A stretch of DNA of 64,000 bases from Butyrivibrio sp. (GTDB taxonomy: Bacteria > Bacillota > Clostridia > Lachnospirales > Lachnospiraceae). The notes below the pieces were generated by a model that ran no database searches, was not told the DNA's origin, and saw nothing but the letters and a program-made list of their open reading frames with translations. The stretch is from contig SVGB01000017.1 in NCBI GenBank assembly GCA_015056565.1, forward strand, positions 16,428 through 80,427, given 5' to 3'. Made by a program: the position numbers and the translations under genes. This document shows positions 53,890 through 62,654 of this stretch, one piece after another; positions within the stretch are counted from its first letter, which is position 1, and each line of letters starts with the position of its first letter.

Positions 53890-54777
53890 ATGTTAGATCG
53901 TTTGATGGGAAGTTATCTTGTGGAGCAGGGGCTTTTGACAAAGCAACAGCTGCTTGAGGCCTATAAGGCTCAGGATTCAAGCCGCGCTAAGCTTGGAGTC
54001 ATTGCTGTGGCAGAAAAACTCATGAGCATTGCCCAGGCTGAGCAGGTCAATATGATGCAGGCTTCCATGGACATGCGCTTTGGCGACATTGCCATCGATC
54101 GCGGGTATCTGAATGAGGCTCAGGTTTCAAGACTTTTGGAGCTTCAGGGGAACACCTATCTTGCATTTCTTCAGTCCATTGTGGATAAGGGTTTTTTGAC
54201 CATGCAGCAGCTTGAAGAGGCTGAGAACGGGTATCAGAGCCTTCACGGTTTTACTGAGAGCGACATGTCAGCTCTTAAGACGGGAGACGTTTCTCAGGCT
54301 GTTCCTGTTTTCGTAGATACCGATGATCCGCTGTACAAGGGCATGTTCACCATGGGAATCAAGAGCATGTACCGTCTTGTGGACAATCACTTATATATTG
54401 GAAAAGCTTATACAGCCAAGGTCATGAAGGAAGAGGTTTTTGGTTACCAGAAGTTCCACGGTGACAAGAGCGCAGTTGTGGCAATTTCCGGAAAGTACGA
54501 CGATGTTCGAAAAATGGCCATTGCCTATACCAAGGAAGAGTTCATTGAGACCAAGGAGGATGCCCTTGACGCTGTATGTGAGCTGATCAACTGTATCAAT
54601 GGTCTTTACGCAACAGAGCAGAGTCAGTCAGATATAAGACTGGAACTTGAGCCGCCTAACTTCTCAGTGAATTTTGCACAGGCTTCCAGCGAGGAAATGA
54701 TCGTTTTGCCGGTCTACATCTGCGGCGGCGAGATCAAATATATGATTGCTGTTTCCAAAGACTTTGCACTTTGTTAA
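53890..54777 (+). CDS. CheX-like chemotaxis phosphatase with N-terminal four-repeat MshEN-like domain (295 aa)
   Basis: The ATG at 53890 follows AAGGAG; an earlier ATG at 53866 has none. Residues 4-115 are four repeats with a 29-residue period (G7, G36, G65 and the matching position 94). Each resembles the RLG--L---G------L---L--Q motif of MshEN/GspE-N domains, some of which bind c-di-GMP. The C-terminal half (about 150-295) is CheX-like, with D-x3-E-x2-N in DAVCELIN and a proline pair about 21 residues later, the CheC/CheX active-site pattern. It should dephosphorylate CheY-P, possibly the CheY encoded 13 bp downstream. Confidence 0.75.
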   Translation: MLDRLMGSYLVEQGLLTKQQLLEAYKAQDSSRAKLGVIAVAEKLMSIAQAEQVNMMQASMDMRFGDIAIDRGYLNEAQVSRLLELQGNTYLAFLQSIVDKGFLTMQQLEEAENGYQSLHGFTESDMSALKTGDVSQAVPVFVDTDDPLYKGMFTMGIKSMYRLVDNHLYIGKAYTAKVMKEEVFGYQKFHGDKSAVVAISGKYDDVRKMAIAYTKEEFIETKEDALDAVCELINCINGLYATEQSQSDIRLELEPPNFSVNFAQASSEEMIVLPVYICGGEIKYMIAVSKDFALC

Positions 54778-54790
54778 TGGGGGATAAGAG

Positions 54791-55159
54791 ATGAGTAGCA
54801 GCGTACTTATAGTAGATGATTCCAGAACTTCACGAAGAATCTTAAAGGATATCTTAGAAAGCGAAGGATTTAAGGTTGCAGGCGAAGCCATAAACGGTAA
54901 AGAGGGCGTGGCTTATTATGTAAAATTCAAGCCGGACATTGTTACCATGGATATCACAATGCCTGAGATGGACGGCATTGAGGCCCTTCGTCAGATAAAA
55001 AGAGAAAATCCTGATGCCAAGGTCATCATGATCACGGCAGCAGGACAGAAGGACAAGATGATGGAGGCAGTTAAGCTTGGCGCAGCTGAGTTTATTTCAA
55101 AGCCCTTTGTTGAAGAGACAGTACTTGAGGCTTTGAGGCACTGTTCACAGACAGAATAA
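54791..55159 (+). CDS. cheY: CheY-like single-domain response regulator (122 aa)
   Basis: Acidic pocket Asp9/Asp10 in LIVDDS, phospho-acceptor Asp54 in VTMDITMPEMDG, Thr82 in MITAAG and Lys104 in ISKPF are all present. No output domain. It is of the CheY type that controls the flagellar switch. It is translated right after the CheX-like gene, which suggests a local phosphorylation pair. A terminator follows at 55176. Confidence 0.93.
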   Translation: MSSSVLIVDDSRTSRRILKDILESEGFKVAGEAINGKEGVAYYVKFKPDIVTMDITMPEMDGIEALRQIKRENPDAKVIMITAAGQKDKMMEAVKLGAAEFISKPFVEETVLEALRHCSQTE

Positions 55160-55175
55160 TATGGTGATCTTTGGG

Positions 55176-55204
55176 CCGGGGGCTTTTGCCTCCGGTTATT
55201 TTTA
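55176..55204 (+). terminator. Rho-independent terminator after cheY
   Basis: CCGGGGGC pairs with GCCTCCGG with one wobble and a TTTT loop, followed by TTATTTTT. Confidence 0.85.
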
Positions 55205-55248
55205 TGTATAATTTTTCTAACGCTTTTTCTGTGATTAATGGAGTTTAT

Positions 55249-55971
55249 ATGAAAAGAAAAGTACTCATAACAGGGGCAAGCAGAGGCATTGGAAGGGCTA
55301 TTGCCATTTCTTTTGCAAAAGAAGGCGACGACCTGTTTTTAACATGTAAAGATAATATTGAAATGCTTAAGGATCTTAAGAAGGAGCTGGAGGAAGAATT
55401 TGGCATCAGTTGCAACGTATACCCCTGCGACATGTCGGATTTTAACAGGGTAAAAGAGCTTTCGGATGAGATTGGGGATATAGACATCCTTGTAAACAAC
55501 GCAGGTATCGCATGGATAGGTCTTTTGACTGACATGGAAGTGGCAGACTGGGACAATGTGATATCAAGTAATCTGAGCAGCATATTTTACACCTGCAAAC
55601 TCTTTGTGCCTTCCATGGTGAGAAGACAAAGCGGAAGGATCATCAACATTTCTTCGGTATGGGGGAATGTTGGAGCATCCTGTGAGGTGGCTTATTCTGC
55701 ATCAAAGGGCGGAGTAAACTCTTTTACCAGAGCCCTTGCCAAGGAGCTGGCACCAAGTAACATCCAGGTCAATGCCATTGCATGTGGTGTCATCGATACA
55801 GATATGAACAGGAAGCACCTGTCAGAGGAAGACCTTGATGAGCTGGAGGAAGAGATCCCTGCAGGAAGAATGGGTGACCCCCTTGAAGTAGCAGATCTGG
55901 TCCTTCGTATATGTGAGGGCCCTTCATATCTTACAGGGCAGGTGATAACCCTGGATGGAGGCTGGATTTAA
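55249..55971 (+). CDS. Short-chain dehydrogenase/reductase, FabG-like (240 aa)
   Basis: The start at 55249 (MKRKVLITGASRG) fits the family; an upstream in-frame ATG at 55171 would lie on the preceding terminator. TGASRGIG binds NAD(P)H, VNNAGIA follows, and the catalytic Ser/Tyr/Lys are in NISSVWG and YSASKGG. It ends with GQVITLDGGW, as FabG proteins do. It is likely a 3-oxoacyl-(ACP or CoA) reductase or a sugar-alcohol dehydrogenase. No neighbouring fatty-acid genes are visible. Confidence 0.88.
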   Translation: MKRKVLITGASRGIGRAIAISFAKEGDDLFLTCKDNIEMLKDLKKELEEEFGISCNVYPCDMSDFNRVKELSDEIGDIDILVNNAGIAWIGLLTDMEVADWDNVISSNLSSIFYTCKLFVPSMVRRQSGRIINISSVWGNVGASCEVAYSASKGGVNSFTRALAKELAPSNIQVNAIACGVIDTDMNRKHLSEEDLDELEEEIPAGRMGDPLEVADLVLRICEGPSYLTGQVITLDGGWI

Positions 55972-56065
55972 CAAGATTTAAAAAAGTTCTTTACAAAACA
56001 TAAAAATGTGATACTATTTAATTGCACACAATCTAATATTTAAATCAAATCAGGAGGAATACTTT

Positions 56066-57004
56066 ATGTACGATCTTATTATCATTGGCTCAGGCCCTGC
56101 AGGACTTTCAGCAGCTGTTTACGCTAAGCGCGCAGGCCTTAACATGCTTGTTATAGAGAAAAATCCAGTTAGCGGAGGTCAGATCATTGATACCTACGAA
56201 GTGGATAACTACCTTGGAATCCCAGGAGTTAACGGATTTGATCTCGCCATGAAGTTCAGAGAGCACGCAGACAAGCTGGGTGCAGAGTTTGCTGATGGCA
56301 CAGTCACATCTATCAAGTGCAAGGAAGAGGGCACAGATACTAAGGCTCCTGTATTTACAGTTGTTACAGATAACGGTGAATATGACACTCACACAATCCT
56401 TCTGGCAACAGGTGCTCACCACTCCAAGCTTGGAATCCCAGGTGAGGAGGAATACATCGGAAAGGGCGTATCCTACTGTGCAACCTGCGACGGCGCTTTC
56501 TATAAGGGCAAGGTTACAGCTGTAAACGGCGGTGGAGATGTTGCTGTTGAGGATGCTATTTTCCTTGCAAGATTCTGCGAGAAGGTATATCTCATCCACA
56601 GAAGAGACGAGCTTAGAGCAACCAAGGTCCTTCAGGACGAATTGTTCTCACTTCCTAATGTAGAAGTTATCTGGGACAGTGTAGTAAGAGAGATCAAGGG
56701 TGAAGATAAGGTAAAGACCCTTAGAATAGAAAATGTTAAGAAAAATGAAGAGAGCGATCTTGATGTGGATGGCATCTTCGTAGCCATCGGAATTCATCCT
56801 TCAACAGATCTTTTTGCAAGTTTTGTAAACTGCGATGAAGGTGGTTATGTGATCGCAGGTGAGGATGGCGCAACCTCAGTACCTGGCGTATTTGTAGCAG
56901 GTGATTCAAGGAAAAAGCGCTTAAGACAGATAGTTACAGCTGTAGCAGATGGCGCAAATGCGGTAACTTCTGTACAGGATTTCATGGTCGGAAAAGAGAA
57001 ATAA
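56066..57004 (+). CDS. trxB: Thioredoxin reductase-like flavoprotein (312 aa)
   Basis: FAD-binding GSGPAGLSAAVYAKRAG at the start, redox disulfide CATCDGAF, NAD(P)-binding GGGDVAVEDAIFLAR and C-terminal GVFVAGDSRKKRLRQI. This is the TrxB layout and length. The NAD(P) motif has Gly-Gly-Gly-Asp-Val-Ala and IHRRDELRA, which agree with NADPH use. It keeps thioredoxin or a related dithiol reduced. A good AGGAGG site precedes it. Confidence 0.9.
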   Translation: MYDLIIIGSGPAGLSAAVYAKRAGLNMLVIEKNPVSGGQIIDTYEVDNYLGIPGVNGFDLAMKFREHADKLGAEFADGTVTSIKCKEEGTDTKAPVFTVVTDNGEYDTHTILLATGAHHSKLGIPGEEEYIGKGVSYCATCDGAFYKGKVTAVNGGGDVAVEDAIFLARFCEKVYLIHRRDELRATKVLQDELFSLPNVEVIWDSVVREIKGEDKVKTLRIENVKKNEESDLDVDGIFVAIGIHPSTDLFASFVNCDEGGYVIAGEDGATSVPGVFVAGDSRKKRLRQIVTAVADGANAVTSVQDFMVGKEK

Positions 57005-57086
57005 GGATAAAAAAGTTGACAAAAAGGCATTTGTGGCGTATATTTTTAAAAGATGTAACAAATTCGTAACAATTTGGAGGTCGGTT

Positions 57087-58409
57087 TTGAAAAAGCCATT
57101 TATGCAGCTTACTGCTTTATCTATAGTAGCTGCAATGACATTCACAAACTTAGATATAGTCGCATATGCGTCAACTAATAAGGTAACAAGTGTACTGCCA
57201 CAGGCAGGTTTCACTTATGCACTTGGCAACAATCAGGTTTCTCTCTCAGGACTTCAGGAGACTGTTGAGACTGAGATGGCTGAGTCTGAGGAAGCTTCTT
57301 CAAACATCAGCAAGTCTACAGCAGAGGCTGCAGAGTCAGAAGAGACAGTTACCAACGTAACACCACTTGCTTCAACTGTTACAGACAGTATCCTTTCAGA
57401 TATCCAGAGCGCTACCGGTGCTATCATCAACAACTCAGAGATAGCCAAGGAGGTAGAGGAGGACTCAGAAGAGGAACTCTTTAAGACATTAGTTATTGCC
57501 AAGGTTAATGATTATGTTAACGTAAGAGATCTTCCCAGTGAAGAGGATGGCGAGATCATTGGTAAGCTGTACGACAAGTCTGTTGGTACTTTTATTGAAG
57601 AGGACAACGGCTGGTACAAGATCAAGTCAGGCTCTGTAGAGGGATATGTTAAGGGAGAGTACTGCGTAACAGGTGATGACGCTGTTGATCTGGCCAAGGA
57701 AGTTGGAACAAGGATCGCTACAGTTACCACAACAACTCTTAAAGTCAGAGGAGGCCCAAGCCTTGAGGATGAGGTTCTTGGCCTTGTACCTATAGAGGAT
57801 CAGCTTGTAGTTGAGGAAGAACTTGACGGATGGGTTAAGGTTAGTATCGAGGAAGGTGACGGATACGTATCACTTGACTATGTAACACTTTCTACAGAGT
57901 TCGTTAAGGCTGAGTCCAAGGCAGAAGAGGAAGCACGTCTTGCAAAGGAAAAGGCTGCAAGAGAAGCTGCTACTAAGGCTGCTAAGGCTAGTACTTCAAC
58001 CAAGAGCTCCAGCTCAGGATCTACAAGCTATAACTCAGCAAGCTCATACACAACAGCTACAAGTTCAATTGGTAGCGCTGTTTCACAGTTTGCTCAGCAG
58101 TTCGTCGGCAATCCATATGTATATGGTGGTACATCACTTACAAACGGTGCTGACTGCTCAGGTTTCGTTATGAGCGTTTATTCAAACTTTGGTGTAAGTC
58201 TTCCACACTCATCTGGTGCAGACAGAAGCGTTGGTGCAGCAGTTGACGGACTTGCCAATGCACAGCCTGGTGACATTGTTTGCTACTCTGGTCACGTAGC
58301 TATCTACATTGGTAACGGACAGATCGTACACGCATCAACAGCCAAGACTGGTATCAAGATTTCAGATGCTAACTATCGTACAGTATTGGCGGTACGAAGG
58401 ATCTTCTAA
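57087..58409 (+). CDS. Secreted NlpC/P60 endopeptidase with two SH3 domains (440 aa); TTG start
   Basis: Start TTG at 57087 with GGAGG six bases upstream; the signal peptide is MKKPFMQLTALSIVAA up to IVAYA. After a Glu/Ser/Thr-rich region come two bacterial SH3 domains (VNDYVNVRDLPS and TTTLKVRGGPS), an Ala/Lys then Ser-rich linker, and the NlpC/P60 domain with catalytic Cys in GADCSGFV, His in GHVAIYIG and the later VHAST. It cleaves peptidoglycan stem peptides, probably between D-Glu and the diamino acid, at the cell wall. A strong terminator follows. Confidence 0.92.
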   Translation: MKKPFMQLTALSIVAAMTFTNLDIVAYASTNKVTSVLPQAGFTYALGNNQVSLSGLQETVETEMAESEEASSNISKSTAEAAESEETVTNVTPLASTVTDSILSDIQSATGAIINNSEIAKEVEEDSEEELFKTLVIAKVNDYVNVRDLPSEEDGEIIGKLYDKSVGTFIEEDNGWYKIKSGSVEGYVKGEYCVTGDDAVDLAKEVGTRIATVTTTTLKVRGGPSLEDEVLGLVPIEDQLVVEEELDGWVKVSIEEGDGYVSLDYVTLSTEFVKAESKAEEEARLAKEKAAREAATKAAKASTSTKSSSSGSTSYNSASSYTTATSSIGSAVSQFAQQFVGNPYVYGGTSLTNGADCSGFVMSVYSNFGVSLPHSSGADRSVGAAVDGLANAQPGDIVCYSGHVAIYIGNGQIVHASTAKTGIKISDANYRTVLAVRRIF

Positions 58410-58423
58410 AGATTTGATATGTG

Positions 58424-58459
58424 CAGACTCGGAATGCAAGCATTCCGAGTCTGTTTTTT
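58424..58459 (+). terminator. Rho-independent terminator after the NlpC/P60 gene
   Basis: A perfect 14-bp stem (CAGACTCGGAATGC with its complement) and a tight AA loop, followed by six T. Confidence 0.95.
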
Positions 58460-58535
58460 GTGGCGACGCGCACTTTCTCCCTTATGCACATAAATCTGAA
58501 TGTCAACAGTAAACGTTTACTTTTTTCAAAAAAAG

Positions 58536-58618
58536 TTATCCACAACGTTCAGAATAAAAATGGCTATTTTTCGACTTATACACGAAGTTATCCACATTGT
58601 CCACAAAAATGTGGATAA
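58536..58618. other. Cluster of DnaA boxes
   Basis: Three perfect TTATCCACA boxes: 58536-58544 and 58588-58596 on the plus strand and 58610-58618 (TGTGGATAA) on the minus strand. Near matches lie between them (TTATACACG at 58576, TTGTCCACA at 58598). The gap of about 380 bp between genes is A/T-rich around them. No dnaA, dnaN or parAB is nearby, so this is a titration or reactivation site, or a replication origin, rather than the standard chromosomal oriC-dnaA arrangement. Its use is unknown. Confidence 0.8.
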
Positions 58619-58680
58619 AAAGTAGGTTTTACACAATAGAAAGCAATAGCTATTTTTTGTGCACTTTTAACAAAAAGTGA

Positions 58681-58738
58681 TATTGGAGAAAAAGAAAGTG
58701 ATTCATTTTCTCTAATAGTGTCTTTTAAATGTTATAAT
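58681..58738 (+). promoter_or_regulatory. Inverted repeat and -10 box upstream of hpf
   Basis: TATTGGAGAAAA (58681-58692) and TTTTCTCTAATA (58706-58717) are complementary at 11 of 12 positions. They are followed by TATAAT (58733-58738). The right arm covers the expected -35, as a repressor or alternative-sigma site would. The start of hpf is 49 bp downstream. Confidence 0.5.
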
Positions 58739-58787
58739 TATCTCAAACATAAACGTCTTTCATAGACGCAGTAAAGGGGATGATTGC

Positions 58788-59318
58788 ATGAAATTTACTA
58801 TCGTAGGCAAGAATATTGATGTAACACCCGGACTTAAGGCAGCTGTAGAAGACAAGATCGGTAAGCTTGAGAAGTACTTTACCCCTGATACAAATGCCGA
58901 GGTAACACTCAATGTAGAAAAGGAGAGACACAAGATCGAGGTTACAATACCTGTTAAGGGCAAGATCATTCGTGCAGAGCAGGTTAGCAATGACATGTAT
59001 GTTTCTATCGACCTGGTTGAAGAGGTTATAGAGAGACAGCTCAAGAAGTATAAGAGCAAACTGGTTGACAAACAGCAGGCAGAGGCCAGCAACTTCAAGA
59101 AGGAGTACATCGAATCTGACTTCTTGGACGATGAGGACATCCGCATCGAGCGTATGAAGAAGTTCGATCCAAAGCCCATGTACGCAGAGGATGCATGCGT
59201 TCAGATGGAGCTTCTTGGCCACAACTTCTTTGTATTTGTAAATGCAGAGACAGATCAGGTTAACGTAGTGTACAAGAGAAAGGGAAATACTTATGGTCTG
59301 ATTGAACCAGAAGTATAA
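58788..59318 (+). CDS. hpf: Ribosome hibernation promoting factor, long form (176 aa)
   Basis: Residues 1-100 have the S30AE/HPF fold (MKFTIVGKNIDVTPGLKAAVEDKIGKLEKYF region). The C-terminal part (about 115-176) is the dimerisation domain of long HPF (KPMYAEDACVQMELLGHNFFVF). It joins 70S ribosomes into inactive 100S dimers in stationary phase. It has its own terminator at 59355. Confidence 0.94.
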   Translation: MKFTIVGKNIDVTPGLKAAVEDKIGKLEKYFTPDTNAEVTLNVEKERHKIEVTIPVKGKIIRAEQVSNDMYVSIDLVEEVIERQLKKYKSKLVDKQQAEASNFKKEYIESDFLDDEDIRIERMKKFDPKPMYAEDACVQMELLGHNFFVFVNAETDQVNVVYKRKGNTYGLIEPEV

Positions 59319-59354
59319 GTTAGTTAACATTTTATCAATTTATAGATATTTTAT

Positions 59355-59384
59355 AAAATAGCTCCCCCCGGGGAGCTATTTTTG
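59355..59384 (+). terminator. Rho-independent terminator after hpf
   Basis: AAAATAGCTCCCC with its exact complement around a CC loop, ending in a T run. The -35 of the thiolase promoter begins on the next base. Confidence 0.9.
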
Positions 59385-59413
59385 TTGCATTTGCCTAAGG
59401 GCTGTGCTACAAT
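59385..59413 (+). promoter_or_regulatory. Promoter of the butyrate operon
   Basis: TTGCAT (59385-59390), exactly 17 bases, TACAAT (59408-59413), giving a leader of about 90 bp before thlA. The leader contains a possible hairpin (TTCTGAT...ATCAGAA), but I do not recognise a riboswitch. Confidence 0.65.
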
Positions 59414-59507
59414 AAATCTGTTCTGATAAAAATTTATCAATCAGAATGAGGAGAGGTTTTCACAAGAAAAGACGGGCGTTAGCCCCAAAAAATGGAGGTA
59501 ATACAAC

Positions 59508-60698
59508 ATGGCACAGAAAGTAGTTTTAGCTGGTGCAGTAAGAACTGCAATCGGCAAAATGGGTGGAGCACTTTCAAATACTCCAGCTGCTGAGCTTGGC
59601 TCAATTGTTATCAAAGAGGCACTTAACCGTGCTGGAGTTAAACCTGAACAGGTTGACGAAGTACTCATGGGATGCGTTATCCAGGCTGGCCTTGGACAGA
59701 ACGTTGCAAGACAGGCATCTATCAAGGCAGGTATTCCTAACGAGATCCCTGCAGTTACTATTAACGTAGTTTGTGGCTCCGGTCTTAACTGTGTCAATAT
59801 GGCAGCAGATCTCATCAAGGCTGGTGAGGCTGATATAGTCGTAGCTGGTGGTATGGAGAACATGTCAATGGCTCCTTACGCACTTCCTAATGCGCGTTTC
59901 GGATATCGTATGAACAACGGAACAGTTGTAGATACAATGGTAAACGACGCTCTTACAGATGCATTCAATCATTATCATATGATGATCACAGCAGAGAATA
60001 TCTGCGACAGATGGAATCTTACAAGACAGGAACTTGATGAGTTCTCAGCTAACTCTCAGCAGAAGTGCGAGAAGGCTATGGCTGAAGGCAGATTCAACGA
60101 CGAGATCGTTCCTGTTCCTGTAAAGGTTAAGAAGGAAATGGTAGAGTTCAAGGTTGATGAGGGTCCTAGAGCTGGCACAACAGTTGAGACCCTTTCAAAG
60201 CTTAAATGCTGCTCTGGTAAAGAGGGTGGACTTGTTACAGCTGGTAATGCTTCAGGTATCAATGATGGTGCTGCAGCAATCGTTGTAATGAGCGAAGAGA
60301 AGGCTAAAGAGCTTGGTATCAAGCCTATGGCCACATGGGTAGGCGGAGCTCTTGCAGGTGTTGAGCCTGAGGTTATGGGAATTGGTCCTGTAGCTGCAAC
60401 AAGAAAAGTACTCGGCAAAACTGGTCTTGATCTTAAGGACATCGACCTTATTGAGGCTAACGAAGCATTCGCAGCTCAGTCAGTAGCTGTTGCTAAGGAC
60501 CTTGGCTTTGATATGAGCAAGGTTAACGTAAATGGTGGTGCTATCGCACTGGGACACCCTGTTGGAGCATCAGGATGCCGTATTCTTGTTACACTGCTTC
60601 ACGAGATGGCTAAGAGAGACGACGCTAAGAAGGGCCTTGCAACTCTCTGCATCGGCGGTGGAATGGGATGCGCTACAATAGTAGAGAAGTACGAGTGA
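59508..60698 (+). CDS. thlA: Acetyl-CoA acetyltransferase (thiolase) (396 aa)
   Basis: Condenses two acetyl-CoA to acetoacetyl-CoA, the first step of butyrate formation. The nucleophile Cys is in [20 protein letters not shown] and [14 protein letters not shown] provide catalytic His, and the second Cys is in CIGGGMGCA. Ribosome site GGAGGT. It is first in the operon and separated from crt by a 214-bp gap full of hairpins. Codon usage is strongly biased to CTT, GCT and AAG, as in highly expressed genes. Confidence 0.96.
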   Translation: MAQKVVLAGAVRTAIGKMGGALSNTPAAELGSIVIKEALNRAGVKPEQVDEVLMGCVIQAGLGQNVARQASIKAGIPNEIPAVTINVVCGSGLNCVNMAADLIKAGEADIVVAGGMENMSMAPYALPNARFGYRMNNGTVVDTMVNDALTDAFNHYHMMITAENICDRWNLTRQELDEFSANSQQKCEKAMAEGRFNDEIVPVPVKVKKEMVEFKVDEGPRAGTTVETLSKLKCCSGKEGGLVTAGNASGINDGAAAIVVMSEEKAKELGIKPMATWVGGALAGVEPEVMGIGPVAATRKVLGKTGLDLKDIDLIEANEAFAAQSVAVAKDLGFDMSKVNVNGGAIALGHPVGASGCRILVTLLHEMAKRDDAKKGLATLCIGGGMGCATIVEKYE

Positions 60699-60724
60699 TA
60701 TTAGCGATATAGGGATTCAAACTG

Positions 60725-60866
60725 AAGCAGTCTATCGTGCTTGCACGAAATAGGCTGCTTTAGCTTGAAGACCGAACGGAAATGAGGAAAAAAGATATGC
60801 GAATGTATATGAGCATATCGATTTCCGAATTTCCGTAGCCTGACGGGAGCGTAAGCGAAGTCAGGC
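60725..60866 (+). other. Three-hairpin intergenic element between thlA and crt
   Basis: Hairpin 1: AAGCAG-CTAT with its partner (60725-60760). Hairpin 2: CGGAAAT/ATTTCCG (60777-60835) with an inner GATATGC/GCATATC (60794-60819). Hairpin 3: GCCTGAC/GTCAGGC (60838-60866), whose loop GGAGCGTAAGCGA is like that of the repeat at 8638. No gene is visible. The element could stabilise the transcript or set the thlA to crt expression ratio. Confidence 0.7.
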
Positions 60867-60912
60867 GTATAACGCAAAATAATATAAACATTCATACAGG
60901 AGGAATTTCAAA

Positions 60913-61707
60913 ATGGGTTTTGTTAATTGTGAAGTAAAAGATAAGATCGCAGTGATCACCATCAACAGACCAGAAGCTTTAAATGCTTTAAATTCACAGG
61001 TTCTTGATGATCTGGATGCAGCTTTTTCAGGACTTGACCTTGACGTTGTAAGAGCTGTTGTTCTTACAGGCGCTGGAGAGAAGTCATTTGTTGCAGGCGC
61101 AGATATCGGTGAGATGAGCACACTCTCTAAGGCTGAGGGAGAAGCTTTTGGTAAGAAGGGTAACGATATCTTCCGTAAGATCGAGCAGTTCCCTGTTCCA
61201 GTAATTGCTGCAATCAATGGATTTGCTCTTGGCGGTGGATGCGAGATCTCAATGAGCTGTGACATCCGTATCTGCTCAGACAATGCTATGTTTGGTCAGC
61301 CAGAGGTTGGTCTTGGAATCACACCTGGATTTGGTGGAACACAGAGACTTGCTCGTCTTATCGGCGATGGAATGGCTAAACAGCTTATCTACACAGCTAA
61401 GAACATCAAGGCTGACGAGGCTCTCAGAATTGGCCTTGTAAACGCTGTATATCCTCAGGAAGAGCTCCTTGCTGCTGCAGAGAAGATGGCAGGTCAGATC
61501 GCAGCTAACGCTCCTATCGCTGTTCGTGCATGCAAGAAGGCGATAGGCGATGGCCGTCAGGTTAACATCGATGAGGCTCTTGTGATCGAAGAAAAGCTCT
61601 TTGGTTCATGTTTCGAGTCAGAGGATCAGAGAGAGGGTATGGCTAACTTCCTTAGAAAGAAAGATGATCCAGCTAAGGTTAAGGTAGTTAACTTCCAGAA
61701 TAAATAA
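60913..61707 (+). CDS. crt: Crotonase / 3-hydroxybutyryl-CoA dehydratase (264 aa)
   Basis: Enoyl-CoA hydratase fold. AGADIGEMS and ALGGGCEISMSCD form the oxyanion hole, and PEVGLGITPGFGGTQRL carries the catalytic glutamate. It dehydrates 3-hydroxybutyryl-CoA to crotonyl-CoA. Good AGGAGG site, 39 bp upstream of hbd. Confidence 0.95.
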   Translation: MGFVNCEVKDKIAVITINRPEALNALNSQVLDDLDAAFSGLDLDVVRAVVLTGAGEKSFVAGADIGEMSTLSKAEGEAFGKKGNDIFRKIEQFPVPVIAAINGFALGGGCEISMSCDIRICSDNAMFGQPEVGLGITPGFGGTQRLARLIGDGMAKQLIYTAKNIKADEALRIGLVNAVYPQEELLAAAEKMAGQIAANAPIAVRACKKAIGDGRQVNIDEALVIEEKLFGSCFESEDQREGMANFLRKKDDPAKVKVVNFQNK

Positions 61708-61746
61708 CCTATTTAAAATACAATTAAATTTTAGGAGGAACTGAAA

Positions 61747-62622
61747 ATGAAAGTTGCTGTTATTGGCGCAGGTACAATGGGATCAGGCATTGCTCAGACA
61801 TTTGCTCAGGCTGAGTCTGTAGAGAAGGTTTATCTTTGCGACATCAAGACTGAGTTTGCTGAGGGCGGATTTGCTAAGATCAAGAAGGGTCTTGATAAGC
61901 AGGTTGCTAAGGGAAAGAAGACACAGGAGGAAGCTGACAAGATTACAGCTAAGATCCAGACAGGTCTTAACGACATCTGCAGTGATGCTGATCTTGTAGT
62001 TGAGGCTGCTCTTGAAGTTATGGATATCAAGAAGAACCTCTTTAAGGAGCTTCAGGACAACATCGTTAAGAATCCTGATTGCATCTTTGCATCAAATACA
62101 TCATCTCTTTCAATCACAGAGATCGGCTCAGGCCTTGCAAAGCCTATTATCGGAATGCACTTCTTCAACCCAGCTCCTGTTATGAAGCTCGTTGAGGTTA
62201 TCCAGGGTGCTAACACTCCTGATGACATGGTTGACAAGATCAAGAAGATCTCAGAAGACCTTGGCAAGACTCCTGTACAGGTTAACGAGGCAGCTGGATT
62301 CGTTGTTAACAGAATCCTTGTTCCTATGATCAACGAAGGTATCTTCGTATATTCAGAAGGCGTTTCAGATATCGCTGGTATCGACACAGCTATGAAGCTT
62401 GGATGTAACCATCCTATGGGACCCCTTGAGCTGGGCGATTACATCGGTCTTGATATCGTTCTTGCTATCATGGATGTTCTTTACTCAGAGACTGGTGATT
62501 CCAAGTATCGTGCTTGCCCTCTTCTTCGTAAGATGGTCAGAGGTAAGAAGCTCGGTGTTAAGACTGGCATCGGTTTCTACAACTATGCAGATGGAAACAA
62601 GGTTCCTACAGATCGCGCGTGA
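61747..62622 (+). CDS. hbd: 3-hydroxybutyryl-CoA dehydrogenase (291 aa)
   Basis: NAD-binding [13 protein letters not shown] at the N-terminus, [13 protein letters not shown] in the middle, and catalytic His in [17 protein letters not shown]. The C-terminal domain has [16 protein letters not shown]. It reduces acetoacetyl-CoA to 3-hydroxybutyryl-CoA. Third gene of the operon. Confidence 0.96.
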   Translation: MKVAVIGAGTMGSGIAQTFAQAESVEKVYLCDIKTEFAEGGFAKIKKGLDKQVAKGKKTQEEADKITAKIQTGLNDICSDADLVVEAALEVMDIKKNLFKELQDNIVKNPDCIFASNTSSLSITEIGSGLAKPIIGMHFFNPAPVMKLVEVIQGANTPDDMVDKIKKISEDLGKTPVQVNEAAGFVVNRILVPMINEGIFVYSEGVSDIAGIDTAMKLGCNHPMGPLELGDYIGLDIVLAIMDVLYSETGDSKYRACPLLRKMVRGKKLGVKTGIGFYNYADGNKVPTDRA

Positions 62623-62654
62623 TAATAAAAAAATAATTAGTGGAGGTTTATATC

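Noticed and set aside
58536..58618. Chromosomal oriC
   Set aside because: The DnaA boxes are real, but dnaA, dnaN, rpmH and par genes are absent, so I report the cluster without calling it the origin.
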